A stretch of DNA of 34,411 bases from Deltaproteobacteria bacterium (GTDB lineage Bacteria; Myxococcota_A; Polyangia; Polyangiales; Ga0077539), in the NCBI GenBank assembly GCA_947477565.1, contig CANJUR010000053.1:1-34411 (forward strand), in the 5' to 3' direction. Below the pieces are notes generated by a model. It searched no databases. It was not told the origin of the DNA and saw nothing but the letters and a program-made list of their open reading frames with translations. Both the position numbers and the translations under genes were made by a program. Shown here in pieces: positions 7,007 through 14,134 of this stretch; the first letter of the stretch is position 1; each line of letters opens with the position of its first letter.

Positions 7007-9187
7007 TCACTCCCGCGCCGGCACGGTGTGCAATCCCGCGCGGACGCCGTCGTACACTGCACGCATTCTCGCGAGGTCCGCGGGGTGCGTGGTCGCCAGG
7101 TTGGCGTGCTCGCCCGGATCTTCCGTCAGGTGATACAGCTCAAAGCGCCCGACGCCGCGCTCGAGCAGCTTCCAGCCATCCTCGATGACGCCTCGCCGGA
7201 GGCTGTTGAAGGGCCCTTCGGGAAGCTCCAGGTAGATCGGCCGTGGCGGCGCTTCGTCGCCTCGAAGATCACCCAACAGGCTCTCGCCGGACATGGAGTC
7301 CGACGTTCCTTCTGCCGGGCGCTCCAATCCCAACAATCCCAACAGGGTCGGCGCAAGATCGATCTGGCTGCGCGGTGTTGCGATGTGCCTCGGCGTCATT
7401 CCCGGCACAAATACCATCAGCGGAACCCGCACCAGCTCTTCCCACAACTCCACTCCATGCCAGGACATGCCGTGTTCGGCGAAGGCCTCTCCGTGGTCCG
7501 CCGTCACGACCACTGCGGTGTGTTGTGCGATGTCTCCGGGCAGCGCTGCGAGCGCGTCGAGCAGTCGCCCCAGTTGCGAGTCAGTGAACATTACTTCGCG
7601 GAAATACTTTGCCCGCTCGCCCCGTCCGAAGAGCGGGAATTCAGGGTGATCGACGTATTGTTTGTGCGGATCGAAGAAGTGCGCCCAGATCATGAAGCGC
7701 CCAGGCGTGCGCGCGGTCTCTTGCAACAAGGCAATGGCCCGATCGGCCACGCGGTTGTCCGAAGCGCGGGTCTCCTGCTCGCCAGAGGGCTGCGCGGACA
7801 TGTCCCAGGTGTCCATTCCCTGAGTGAGCCCGAAGCGCGGCTCGAAGTAGAAATGCGACGCCGCCCCGGCGGTGCGAAACCCCACTTGCTTCAAGCGCTC
7901 GGCCAGGAAGACGTTGCCCGATAGATAGCGGGTGAAGTGCTGCGCATCCCGTACGCACTCCGTCGGGTAGCGCCCGGTCATGATCGGTCCGATTGCCCGA
8001 CCCGTGTACGAACTGATCGCGTAGGCGTGATCGAAGACCGTCGCGCGCGCCGCGAGGTCGTCGAGGCGCGGGGAGATCGGGTTGGGGTTGCCTGCGTAGT
8101 GGAGGTCCCAGCGCAGGGTGTCCACGGTGATGAACACCAGGTTGTCGATGCGCGGCATCGGCGGAGCGTCGGGTGATGGGGCGGGCGTGGCGATGCGCAC
8201 CCGCGGCGGCGGCACCAGGGCGTCTCGGCCGGAGCAGTCTTCGTCGATGTGGTTTCCCGGGAGGTCGGTCGCTGCCGGATTGATCGACGCGTTGCGGTCG
8301 TCGCAGTCGCCGCCGCCGAAGCGCCGTGCGAAGCCGTCGTGGTCTGCGTCCGTGCGCTTGCGCAGCAGCCGCAGCACCGCCCGGGGGAGCGTGGGCCGCG
8401 CGTCGATGTCCACCGCCACAGGGCTGCGTTCGAAGCGCGTGGCGTCGAAGCCCAGCGCCGCTCCCGCGAGGCCCGCTGACAGCACGAACGCTGGCCACGC
8501 GACCCGCCGCAGCGGAGCCACAAGCAGCAGGGCGATGGCCCCGATTGCGCCAAGTTGAAGCACCGGGGTGAGGTCGAGTTCGGGCTTCTTCAGCACTCCG
8601 AAGCCCGAGAGGATGAGGGCGTTGCGGGTGAAGGTTCCGTCGGCGTTGCCCCAGTAGATTCCGTGGGCGGCGGCGGCGATGGCGAACCCGCTGCCCAGCG
8701 CTACGGCCGCCCCCAGGACTCGCTCGACCGGCCGCTGCGTGGGCACTCGCGGGGCGGCGAAGCGCACCGCAGCGGCGAGCGCGCCCACGGTTGCGAGGGT
8801 GAGCAGCAGAAGCGCGAACGACTGTGCGAAGGCGGCCAGGCCCACGTGGTGGTAGGCCGTGAGGAAGTGCCGCCCGGCGAGAGCGACGAGGCCCATCCAG
8901 AGCACCGCCGCGGGGGGTGTCAGTGCCAGGAGGGCCGCCGTCGTCGCGAGCCGCGGTTGCACCCACGCGCGCATTCGCTCGACCCGCGCGGGCGTCGCCA
9001 GCAGCGCGAGCGGAACCATCCCCGCACCCACTGCCGCCCCAGGGACCACGAGCAGTCCAGCGAGGCGCAATCCCAGGTCGAGGTGCTGTCCCGGCGGAGC
9101 TTTTACCGCGGAGAGTAAACCGACGGCGAGACCCGCAAGCGGACCGGCGGCGAAGGGGACGAGGGCACGATGGAGCGCGCTGCGCAT
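7007..9187 (-). CDS. Membrane-anchored sulfatase/alkaline-phosphatase-superfamily protein with MopE-type metal motif
   Basis: 726 residues. The N-terminal 250 residues are strongly hydrophobic, with perhaps six transmembrane helices. An Asp-rich block at about 280-320 (DADHDG..., GGGDCDDRN..., NHIDEDCSG) matches the MopE-type putative metal-binding motif common in myxobacteria. A sulfatase-fold domain fills about 348-726: VFITVDTLRWD supplies the first metal ligand and VVTADHGEAFAEHG the later Asp-His pair. The usual C/S-x-P-S-R formylglycine motif is not kept; the place reads SSYTGRAIGPIMTGRYP, so Ser393 or Thr395 may be the nucleophile. This suggests a Thr/Ser-type phospho- or sulfo-hydrolase/transferase of the outer membrane-facing side rather than a classic sulfatase. 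The ATG at 9187 begins just before the first helix; the frame upstream overlaps the preceding gene. It is last in a minus-strand run after enoyl-CoA hydratase (61-base gap). Confidence 0.82.
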   Translation of the reverse strand: MRSALHRALVPFAAGPLAGLAVGLLSAVKAPPGQHLDLGLRLAGLLVVPGAAVGAGMVPLALLATPARVERMRAWVQPRLATTAALLALTPPAAVLWMGLVALAGRHFLTAYHHVGLAAFAQSFALLLLTLATVGALAAAVRFAAPRVPTQRPVERVLGAAVALGSGFAIAAAAHGIYWGNADGTFTRNALILSGFGVLKKPELDLTPVLQLGAIGAIALLLVAPLRRVAWPAFVLSAGLAGAALGFDATRFERSPVAVDIDARPTLPRAVLRLLRKRTDADHDGFARRFGGGDCDDRNASINPAATDLPGNHIDEDCSGRDALVPPPRVRIATPAPSPDAPPMPRIDNLVFITVDTLRWDLHYAGNPNPISPRLDDLAARATVFDHAYAISSYTGRAIGPIMTGRYPTECVRDAQHFTRYLSGNVFLAERLKQVGFRTAGAASHFYFEPRFGLTQGMDTWDMSAQPSGEQETRASDNRVADRAIALLQETARTPGRFMIWAHFFDPHKQYVDHPEFPLFGRGERAKYFREVMFTDSQLGRLLDALAALPGDIAQHTAVVVTADHGEAFAEHGMSWHGVELWEELVRVPLMVFVPGMTPRHIATPRSQIDLAPTLLGLLGLERPAEGTSDSMSGESLLGDLRGDEAPPRPIYLELPEGPFNSLRRGVIEDGWKLLERGVGRFELYHLTEDPGEHANLATTHPADLARMRAVYDGVRAGLHTVPARE

Positions 9188-9248
9188 GGGTAGTAGTGGT
9201 GCTGCGTGGGAGAGAGGAAGTGCGAAGATCGTGCGGAAAAAGAGGAGT

Positions 9249-10028
9249 TTAGCGGCCTGCGAAGACGGGCGGGCGCTTCTGGAAGAACGCCGCGATTCCC
9301 TCGAGGCAGTCTTCCGAGCGGAGGCACTGTGCCTGCGCGGCTCCCTCGTCGCGGAAGGCCTCATCGAAGCCCCTGGCGAGGCCGTCGCGGAGCAGGCGCT
9401 TGATATGGCCGATGGCCATCGGCGGTCCGTTGACCAGCTTTTCTGCGATGGCCGTGACGGCGGCGTCGAGATCTTCCGGGGCCACCACGCGGGCGACGAG
9501 ACCGAAGTGCTGCGCGGCGGCGGCGTCGAGCTTTTCGCCGAGCAACGCCAACTCCAGGGCCTTGGAGAGGCCGACGAGGCGGGGGAGCAGCCAGGTTCCG
9601 CCGCCGTCGGGGATGAGTCCGATGCGGACGAAGCCCTCCTGGAAGTACGCCCGCGTGGTGGCTACGCGAAGGTCGCACGCGAGCGCCAGGTCGCAGCCGA
9701 AGCCGTACGCCACGCCATCGACCGCGGCGAGGGTGGGCAGCGGCGAGGAGACGATGGCGCGCACGAGGTTCTGGAAATGGGCGAGGTGGGTCTCGACGTT
9801 TTCGATGAGCGCGGGGCCCTGGGCGACAGCGTAACGGAGGTCTGCACCGGAGCAAAACGCCCCGCTGCGCCCGACGATCACGATGGCGCGTGCCCCGGCG
9901 GCGACGGCGCCATCGACGCCCGCCTGGAGCGCGCCGAGCACGTCCGGGTCGAGGGCGTTGCGGCAATCGGGGCGGTCGAGGGTGATCCAGCGCGCGCGGC
10001 CGCGGTCTTCAATGCTCACTCCAGACAT
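9249..10028 (-). CDS. Enoyl-CoA hydratase/isomerase family protein
   Basis: 259-residue crotonase-fold enzyme. It shows RARWITLDRPDCRNAL, the oxyanion-hole segment SGAFCSGADLRY, AAVDGVAYGFGCDLALACD, and FVRIGLIPDGGGTWLLPRLVG, with the Asp of PDGGG matching the acidic residue region that varies among hydratases, isomerases and methylglutaconyl-CoA hydratases. A role in fatty-acid, branched-chain or aromatic acyl-CoA degradation is likely, but the substrate cannot be assigned. The ATG at 10028 lies 10 bases after AAAGGAG; a TTG six bases upstream is an alternative start with a shorter spacing. The permease gene stops at 10031, two bases before this ATG, so the two are almost certainly cotranscribed and may be translationally coupled. 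Confidence 0.9.
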   Translation of the reverse strand: MSGVSIEDRGRARWITLDRPDCRNALDPDVLGALQAGVDGAVAAGARAIVIVGRSGAFCSGADLRYAVAQGPALIENVETHLAHFQNLVRAIVSSPLPTLAAVDGVAYGFGCDLALACDLRVATTRAYFQEGFVRIGLIPDGGGTWLLPRLVGLSKALELALLGEKLDAAAAQHFGLVARVVAPEDLDAAVTAIAEKLVNGPPMAIGHIKRLLRDGLARGFDEAFRDEGAAQAQCLRSEDCLEGIAAFFQKRPPVFAGR

Positions 10029-10030
10029 CG

Positions 10031-11347
10031 TCAAGGTTCTCCTTTGGGGTCATCAGGGGTCCCATCGGCGTGGGTGTTGTGGGAAGTGGAATCTAAGCGA
10101 GGCAGCGGGCCTGAGAACTTCCCTGAAGTCGGCGGAGGCGCGTTCACTGCCGGCGGAGGTTCCATGTCGCCGCCGAGGAGTTGGTGTGCGAGATGAGTGA
10201 GTTCGACGGTGTGCATCGCCCCCTCCGGGGCGGGCATGGCCGTGTAGAAGCGGGTGGTGCGGTAGAAGTCCACGGCCTCGCCGACGAGCACACGCAACAC
10301 CGACGCGACGGGGATGGCCGCGAGAAGCCCCACGAAGCCCGCGACCTTGCCGCCGGCGAGTAGCGCGAGGATGACCCAGACCGGCGAAAGCCCGATGGAT
10401 CCGCCGACGATGCGGGGCGTGACAAAGGTGATGTCTACGAGGTGCACGAACACCATGTAGCCGACGACGGCGAAGCACGCGCCGGTGCCGCCGTCGAGGA
10501 GGGCGAGCAGGGCGGAAACCGCCAGTGCGATGACGAATCCCACGTACGGAACCACCGTGAGCAATCCCGCCACGATGCCGATGCCCGCGCCCGCGGGAAC
10601 CTTCAACGCCGTGAGGCCGACTGCGAAGAGGGTTCCGAGGATGAGCATCGCGAGCGCCTGGCCGCGCACATACCGACCGAGCGCTGCGTTGACCTTCGAT
10701 GCGATGCGGGAGAAGTCGTCCCTGGCGCGATGGGGTACCAGTTCGACCACGCCGTCGAGCAGTCGGTGGTAGTCGAGCAGCAGATAGAAGGCCATCGCCC
10801 CGACGATGACGCCCTCGAGCACCTTCTCGAGGATGGAGAGCGAGACGTCTGCGGCGGACTGAACCATCCCGACACTGCGGCGCACGATCTCGTCGGTGCG
10901 GACTCCGGCCTGCGCGAGCCACGACTCGGCGGTCACCGGAATGCGTACGCGATAGCGCTGCCGGAGCGAGACGAGGAGGTTGTTGGCCGCGGGAATCCAC
11001 TGGTCGCGCAGCTTGCGCGGCAGCGACGTGAGCAGGTCGGTGATCTGCCGCACGATGTCCGGCACGACGAACCAGATCAGCAGCGCAAACACCACGCCGA
11101 TGACCGTGAGCACGAGCACGATTGCGAGCGATCGGGGGACGCGCAGGCGCTCGAGGCGCAGCACGAGCGGATCGAGGAAGTAGGCCACCGCGAAGGCCGC
11201 CCCGGCGAGGCCGAGCAGGTCCCGGAAGTAGTACGCGATCGCGATTGCGACGCCGACGGCGAGCCACGGAAGCAGCGCCCGGCGCGGCGCAGTGGGTGAC
11301 ACGAGGCGCAGCGGCCGAGGCAATCGCTGGATGGTGGGGTCAGTCAC
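10031..11347 (-). CDS. AI-2E family (PerM/TqsA-like) membrane protein
   Basis: A polytopic inner-membrane protein of the AI-2E transporter (UPF0118) family. Two helices near the N-terminus (LLPWLAVGVAIAIAYYFRDL and AGAAFAVAYFLDPLVLRLERL) are followed by a third, a large soluble segment rich in charged residues, and at least four more helices. The family signature GAGIGIVAGLLTVVPYVG and the DITFVTPRIVGGSIGLSPV segment with LLAGGKVAGFVGLLAAIPVASV are present. Members export signals or other small molecules, or act as Na+/H+ antiporters; function here is open. The Pro-rich tail (about 50 residues) is unusual and probably cytoplasmic. The start is uncertain: GTG at 11347 is used, but TTG at 11386 is in frame and would add 13 residues; neither has a clear Shine-Dalgarno. 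Confidence 0.87.
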   Translation of the reverse strand: MTDPTIQRLPRPLRLVSPTAPRRALLPWLAVGVAIAIAYYFRDLLGLAGAAFAVAYFLDPLVLRLERLRVPRSLAIVLVLTVIGVVFALLIWFVVPDIVRQITDLLTSLPRKLRDQWIPAANNLLVSLRQRYRVRIPVTAESWLAQAGVRTDEIVRRSVGMVQSAADVSLSILEKVLEGVIVGAMAFYLLLDYHRLLDGVVELVPHRARDDFSRIASKVNAALGRYVRGQALAMLILGTLFAVGLTALKVPAGAGIGIVAGLLTVVPYVGFVIALAVSALLALLDGGTGACFAVVGYMVFVHLVDITFVTPRIVGGSIGLSPVWVILALLAGGKVAGFVGLLAAIPVASVLRVLVGEAVDFYRTTRFYTAMPAPEGAMHTVELTHLAHQLLGGDMEPPPAVNAPPPTSGKFSGPLPRLDSTSHNTHADGTPDDPKGEP

Positions 11348-11500
11348 GGGGGAGGGAGGCGCACTCTCGCACAACGACCCTGACAATCAACGCGAGGCGG
11401 CCTCATCAAGCGCGCGGGGCTTGCGTGGTGGAGCGTTGCTGTGCAAGTGTTCAGTGGTCCGCCGCGGCGCATCGCGGAGACGCCCTGAGGAGGTGCAGTG

Positions 11501-11791
11501 ATGGAAGCGAACGCGATGGTGGTGACGCGACAGCTTGACGGGGTGCTGCTGGTGTTTTCGCGGTTTGAAGGCATGTGGATGGTTGACTCTGAATCGACCC
11601 CTGCCAACGACGACGGCCCGTGCTGCGATGGCGCGACGGCGGTGGCGCGCGACGACGTGGCGACGCTCGACGATGCGGGGCGGCGAGCCTTTCATGCGCG
11701 GCAACTGCGCAAGCTGGGTCTCGCCTCGCGCGGCTCCGGGGCGCGGGTGATGTGGTCGATGATCGCGGACTTCGACGCCTTTGCGCCGTAG
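11501..11791 (+). CDS. Small hypothetical protein
   Basis: A 96-residue protein I do not recognise. The case for a real gene is the very good Shine-Dalgarno TGAGGAGGTG at 11486-11495, 5 bases before the ATG (a GTG directly upstream at 11498 is also possible). The protein starts with a beta-rich, hydrophobic segment (MVVTRQLDGVLLVFSRFEG), has an acidic middle with CCDG, and a basic amphipathic second half. There is no signal peptide or transmembrane helix. It is divergent from the permease gene and codirectional with the next small gene, 115 bases downstream. It is probably cytoplasmic. Confidence 0.6.
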   Translation: MEANAMVVTRQLDGVLLVFSRFEGMWMVDSESTPANDDGPCCDGATAVARDDVATLDDAGRRAFHARQLRKLGLASRGSGARVMWSMIADFDAFAP

Positions 11792-11865
11792 CGGTCGACG
11801 GGCAGTGACTCCGTGCATCGCGGTTGCATAAAAGGCACCGGACGGAGTATGGCGAGCGCCGAAAG

Positions 11866-11896
11866 ACGGGCGCGCACGCGAGGCGCCCGTGGAGGG
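11866..11896 (+). promoter_or_regulatory. Hairpin abutting a ribosome binding site
   Basis: A perfect 8-base-pair inverted repeat, ACGGGCGC at 11866-11873 and GCGCCCGT at 11883-11890 with a 9-base loop. It ends directly at the GGAGGG Shine-Dalgarno (11891-11896) of the gene starting at 11907. No T-run follows, so it is not a normal intrinsic terminator for the upstream gene. Such a stem could block or present the ribosome binding site, or protect the 5' end of the message. Confidence 0.45.
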
Positions 11897-11906
11897 ATGC
11901 ACCGCC

Positions 11907-12194
11907 ATGTCGATGAAGCGTACCAAGAAGGCCACTGCGACGACCCGTGGGAGTTCTTCCGAGACGTCGTTCGGATTCAATCCGCCCGATCAGGTGGTGC
12001 CGACGTGGGACGTGGCGGTTGGCGCACTCGGGGCCGACGGTTTCATCGCGTATGCGCCTGCGCAGACCTACAAGCGCGACACCCTTCTCGATCACGCTAA
12101 GTTTGGCCGCGGCAAGGTGCTTGCGGTCGATGGCGGCCGCATCGAGGTGCTCTTCAACGACGGCGTAAAGAAGCTCGCGCACGGAGTCTCTTGA
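11907..12194 (+). CDS. Free-standing UvrD/PcrA C-terminal (Tudor-like) domain protein
   Basis: A 95-residue protein with a basic, Thr/Ser-rich, disordered N-terminus (MSMKRTKKATATT) and a C-terminal module DHAKFGRGKVLAVDGGRIEVLFNDGVKKL. The pattern H-x-x-FG-x-G-x-V...G...V-x-F-x-D-G is that of the small beta-barrel at the C-terminus of UvrD/PcrA helicases and of CarD/TRCF-type RNA polymerase-interaction modules. In UvrD this barrel binds RNA polymerase and UvrB. A stand-alone copy could tether to RNA polymerase; that is inference. The ATG at 11907 is chosen for its spacing (10 bases) from GGAGGG and because MSMKR is a natural start; GTG at 11889 lies inside the hairpin. The middle (GALGADGFIAYAPAQTYKRD) is not recognised. 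Confidence 0.75.
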   Translation: MSMKRTKKATATTRGSSSETSFGFNPPDQVVPTWDVAVGALGADGFIAYAPAQTYKRDTLLDHAKFGRGKVLAVDGGRIEVLFNDGVKKLAHGVS

Positions 12195-12220
12195 GTCTTT
12201 GAAAAGACTTGTGCTAGGGA
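12191..12220 (+). promoter_or_regulatory. Candidate promoter of tRNA-Ser
   Basis: TTGAGT (12191-12196) and TAGGGA (12215-12220) are separated by 18 bases and sit 29 bases ahead of the tRNA. The -10 resembles the GCTAGGG-type boxes seen before stable RNA genes in deltaproteobacterial relatives. The region also contains a short hairpin (AGTCTT, loop TGAA, AAGACT), which overlaps the stop of the preceding gene. The assignment is tentative. Confidence 0.4.
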
Positions 12221-12248
12221 GTGATCCCGCTCGGGACAAACGAGCGTT

Positions 12249-12335
12249 GGAGGCGTGGCCGAGTGGCCGATGGCAGCGGCTTGCTAAGCCGTCGATGGGG
12301 AAACTCATCCGTAGGTTCGAATCCTACCGCCTCCG
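12249..12335 (+). tRNA. tRNA-Ser (anticodon GCU, reads AGC/AGU)
   Basis: An 87-base class II tRNA. The acceptor stem pairs GGAGGCG (12249-12255) with CGCCTCC (12328-12334), and G12335 is the discriminator base as in serine tRNAs. The anticodon loop TTGCTAA gives anticodon GCT, on a stem with one G-T pair. The long variable arm GATG...CATC is typical for serine, and the T arm reads GTAGGTTCGAATCCTAC. The 3' CCA is not encoded, so it must be added by nucleotidyltransferase. The membrane protein gene starts 27 bases downstream with no terminator between. Confidence 0.96.
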
Positions 12336-12362
12336 CAATATCACCCTTGATGGGTGCCGCGC

Positions 12363-12737
12363 ATGACCGGGAATTCCACTCCCCCGGTCGTGCGATGGCG
12401 TGGATGGCCCTTGATCGGCGGGGCCGCTTCGCTCCTGCTTTCATTGTGGTTTGCGACCTCCGCAGCGCTCGTCCTGTGGTGGCGGGCTTCGCAGCAACTC
12501 AACGTCTCGCGTATTCCGCTCGACGTGTGGTCGTACGTCCAGGCGCTGATCTTCGCCGTCGTGGGCGTTGCCGCGCTGCGCCGCCGACCGCGAGCGCAGC
12601 CCTGGGTGCTGGGGGGCGGCGTCCTCACGATGCTTCTGTCCGCCGGCGCCATGCGCATCAATCGCTGGGACGCGGTGGGCGTCGCGCTGGGTCTGGTAAT
12701 GGTGATCGCGGGGCTAGGCTGGAAGGTCGATGACTGA
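12363..12737 (+). CDS. Small four-helix integral membrane protein
   Basis: 124 residues, not assigned to a family. Four hydrophobic segments are seen: LIGGAASLLLSLWFATSAAL, VWSYVQALIFAVVGVAAL, PWVLGGGVLTMLLSAGAM and AVGVALGLVMVIAGLGW, with short connecting loops and positive residues (RRRPRAQP) between helices 2 and 3 that would face the cytoplasm. The hydrophobic periodicity and high G/C at third codon positions make this the real frame over the overlapping frames. The ATG at 12363 is used; a GTG at 12354 is possible. It may be read through from the tRNA promoter. Confidence 0.65.
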   Translation: MTGNSTPPVVRWRGWPLIGGAASLLLSLWFATSAALVLWWRASQQLNVSRIPLDVWSYVQALIFAVVGVAALRRRPRAQPWVLGGGVLTMLLSAGAMRINRWDAVGVALGLVMVIAGLGWKVDD

Positions 12738-12845
12738 GCGGTGCTCAACATGTCCACGGATGCGCCGCACCATGTTCAGGTAAACGCGATGTGCGCTGCC
12801 AGGCATCCGTCTCGCGCTCGCCGCCAACGCTAATCGGCAGCCTCC

Positions 12846-14060
12846 GTGCTAGGCACAACACCGGTGTCCTGCCGCGCTGCGATCGCTGCCTTCCGTCGGA
12901 GCGTCGTCGTCGTCGTCGTCGCGTGCACCCCACAACACCCACCTGCCCTTGGGCGACTTGCCGAGTCTCCGCGCCCGGTGATCGCGTGGGCCCGGGGCAG
13001 TGATTCGCGCCTCCGTATCGAGGGCCGCAGCGTCGCCTCCGCAGAGGGTCCGCGCTTCGCCTGGCCAGCATCGGCGGTGCATCTTCGCTTCCGTGGGCGA
13101 ACCCTCGACGTGCGAGTGCGCGACACCCTCCTGGCCGACCGCGTGCGTGACCACGATGCCCTCGGCGTATTCATCGACGGAGCCCAGGTGAATCGCCTCG
13201 CCCTCCGCGAAGGCGATGCGGTGTATCGCGTGGCGCTTCGCCTGCCCGAGCGAGAGCACGTTGTCTCGCTGGTGAAACTGACCGAACCCGAGGCTGGCGC
13301 GATCACCCTCCTCGGTGTCGGGTGCGACGGATCCCTCGAAGCCGCCCCGCCGCCGAGACCGCTGCGGTTGCTCGCGATCGGAGACTCAATCACCGCGGGA
13401 TATGGCGTCGCCGGGCCCCCGGGGTGCCATTACAACGCCGAGTTCGCAGACGCCTCGCGGGCCTGGGTGACGCGCGCGGCGCAAATCCTGGGCGCCGAAC
13501 TTCATCTCCTCGCGTGGTCGGGCCGCGGAGTGCTCTGGAACAACAACCCCGAAGCCGACACGCTCATGCCCGCGCTGATGGAGCGCGCGCTCCCCGGGGA
13601 CCCGACCTCCACATGGGACTGGCAGGCCTTCGTGCCCGACGCCGTGGTGGTAAACCTCGGCACCAACGACGTCTCGCGGCCGGAATTCGACGGCGTCGCA
13701 TTCGCCCGCGCCTACGCCGCGATCGTAGACCGGATGCGGTTGCGCTACCCCCGAACGCGCATCGTAGTGGCGCTTGGTCCGCTCATCGCCGACGACGACC
13801 CGGTGCCCGGAACCGGTCGGCTCACGGCGATGCGCGTGACCCTCTCTGGCCTCGTGCGCGCACACCTGCAACAGGGTGACGAGAATATCTCTTTCCTCGA
13901 ACTGTCCGCGGGCGATCCAGCGCAGGAGGGCTACGGCTGCGACCAGCACCCGAGCGCTGCCACCCACGCGCGACTCGCGGTGGTGCTCGCGCACGCACTC
14001 TCCGACGTCGTCCAGTCGCCTCCACCGGGCACCTCCGTCGTGCTCCAGAGCATCCCTTGA
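12846..14060 (+). CDS. SGNH-hydrolase esterase lipoprotein, carbohydrate esterase family 2-like
   Basis: A 404-residue probable lipoprotein deacetylase. A hydrophobic stretch of six valines leads to the lipobox VVVAC27. Residues 40-165 form a beta-sandwich-like domain, and the SGNH domain follows: block I AIGDSITAGYG with Ser181 as nucleophile, block II WSGRG with the oxyanion Gly226, block III NLGTND with Asn274, and block V CDQHPSAATH carrying the catalytic His. The jelly-roll plus SGNH order and the HPxxxTH ending match CE2 enzymes, which remove acetyl groups from xylan, mannan or related glycans; acetylated peptidoglycan or exopolysaccharide is also possible. The GTG start at 12846 is chosen to include the signal peptide. 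Its valine run is coded by six tandem GTC triplets (from about 12903). The stop overlaps the region where the next gene's frame opens. Confidence 0.85.
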   Translation: MLGTTPVSCRAAIAAFRRSVVVVVVACTPQHPPALGRLAESPRPVIAWARGSDSRLRIEGRSVASAEGPRFAWPASAVHLRFRGRTLDVRVRDTLLADRVRDHDALGVFIDGAQVNRLALREGDAVYRVALRLPEREHVVSLVKLTEPEAGAITLLGVGCDGSLEAAPPPRPLRLLAIGDSITAGYGVAGPPGCHYNAEFADASRAWVTRAAQILGAELHLLAWSGRGVLWNNNPEADTLMPALMERALPGDPTSTWDWQAFVPDAVVVNLGTNDVSRPEFDGVAFARAYAAIVDRMRLRYPRTRIVVALGPLIADDDPVPGTGRLTAMRVTLSGLVRAHLQQGDENISFLELSAGDPAQEGYGCDQHPSAATHARLAVVLAHALSDVVQSPPPGTSVVLQSIP

Positions 14061-14134
14061 GGGGACCGAATCCGCTGGCATCGGCGCTCGGTTGGACGCC
14101 GCGGCGCGCGCGGGTGTATTCGCCCTGGGCTTCG

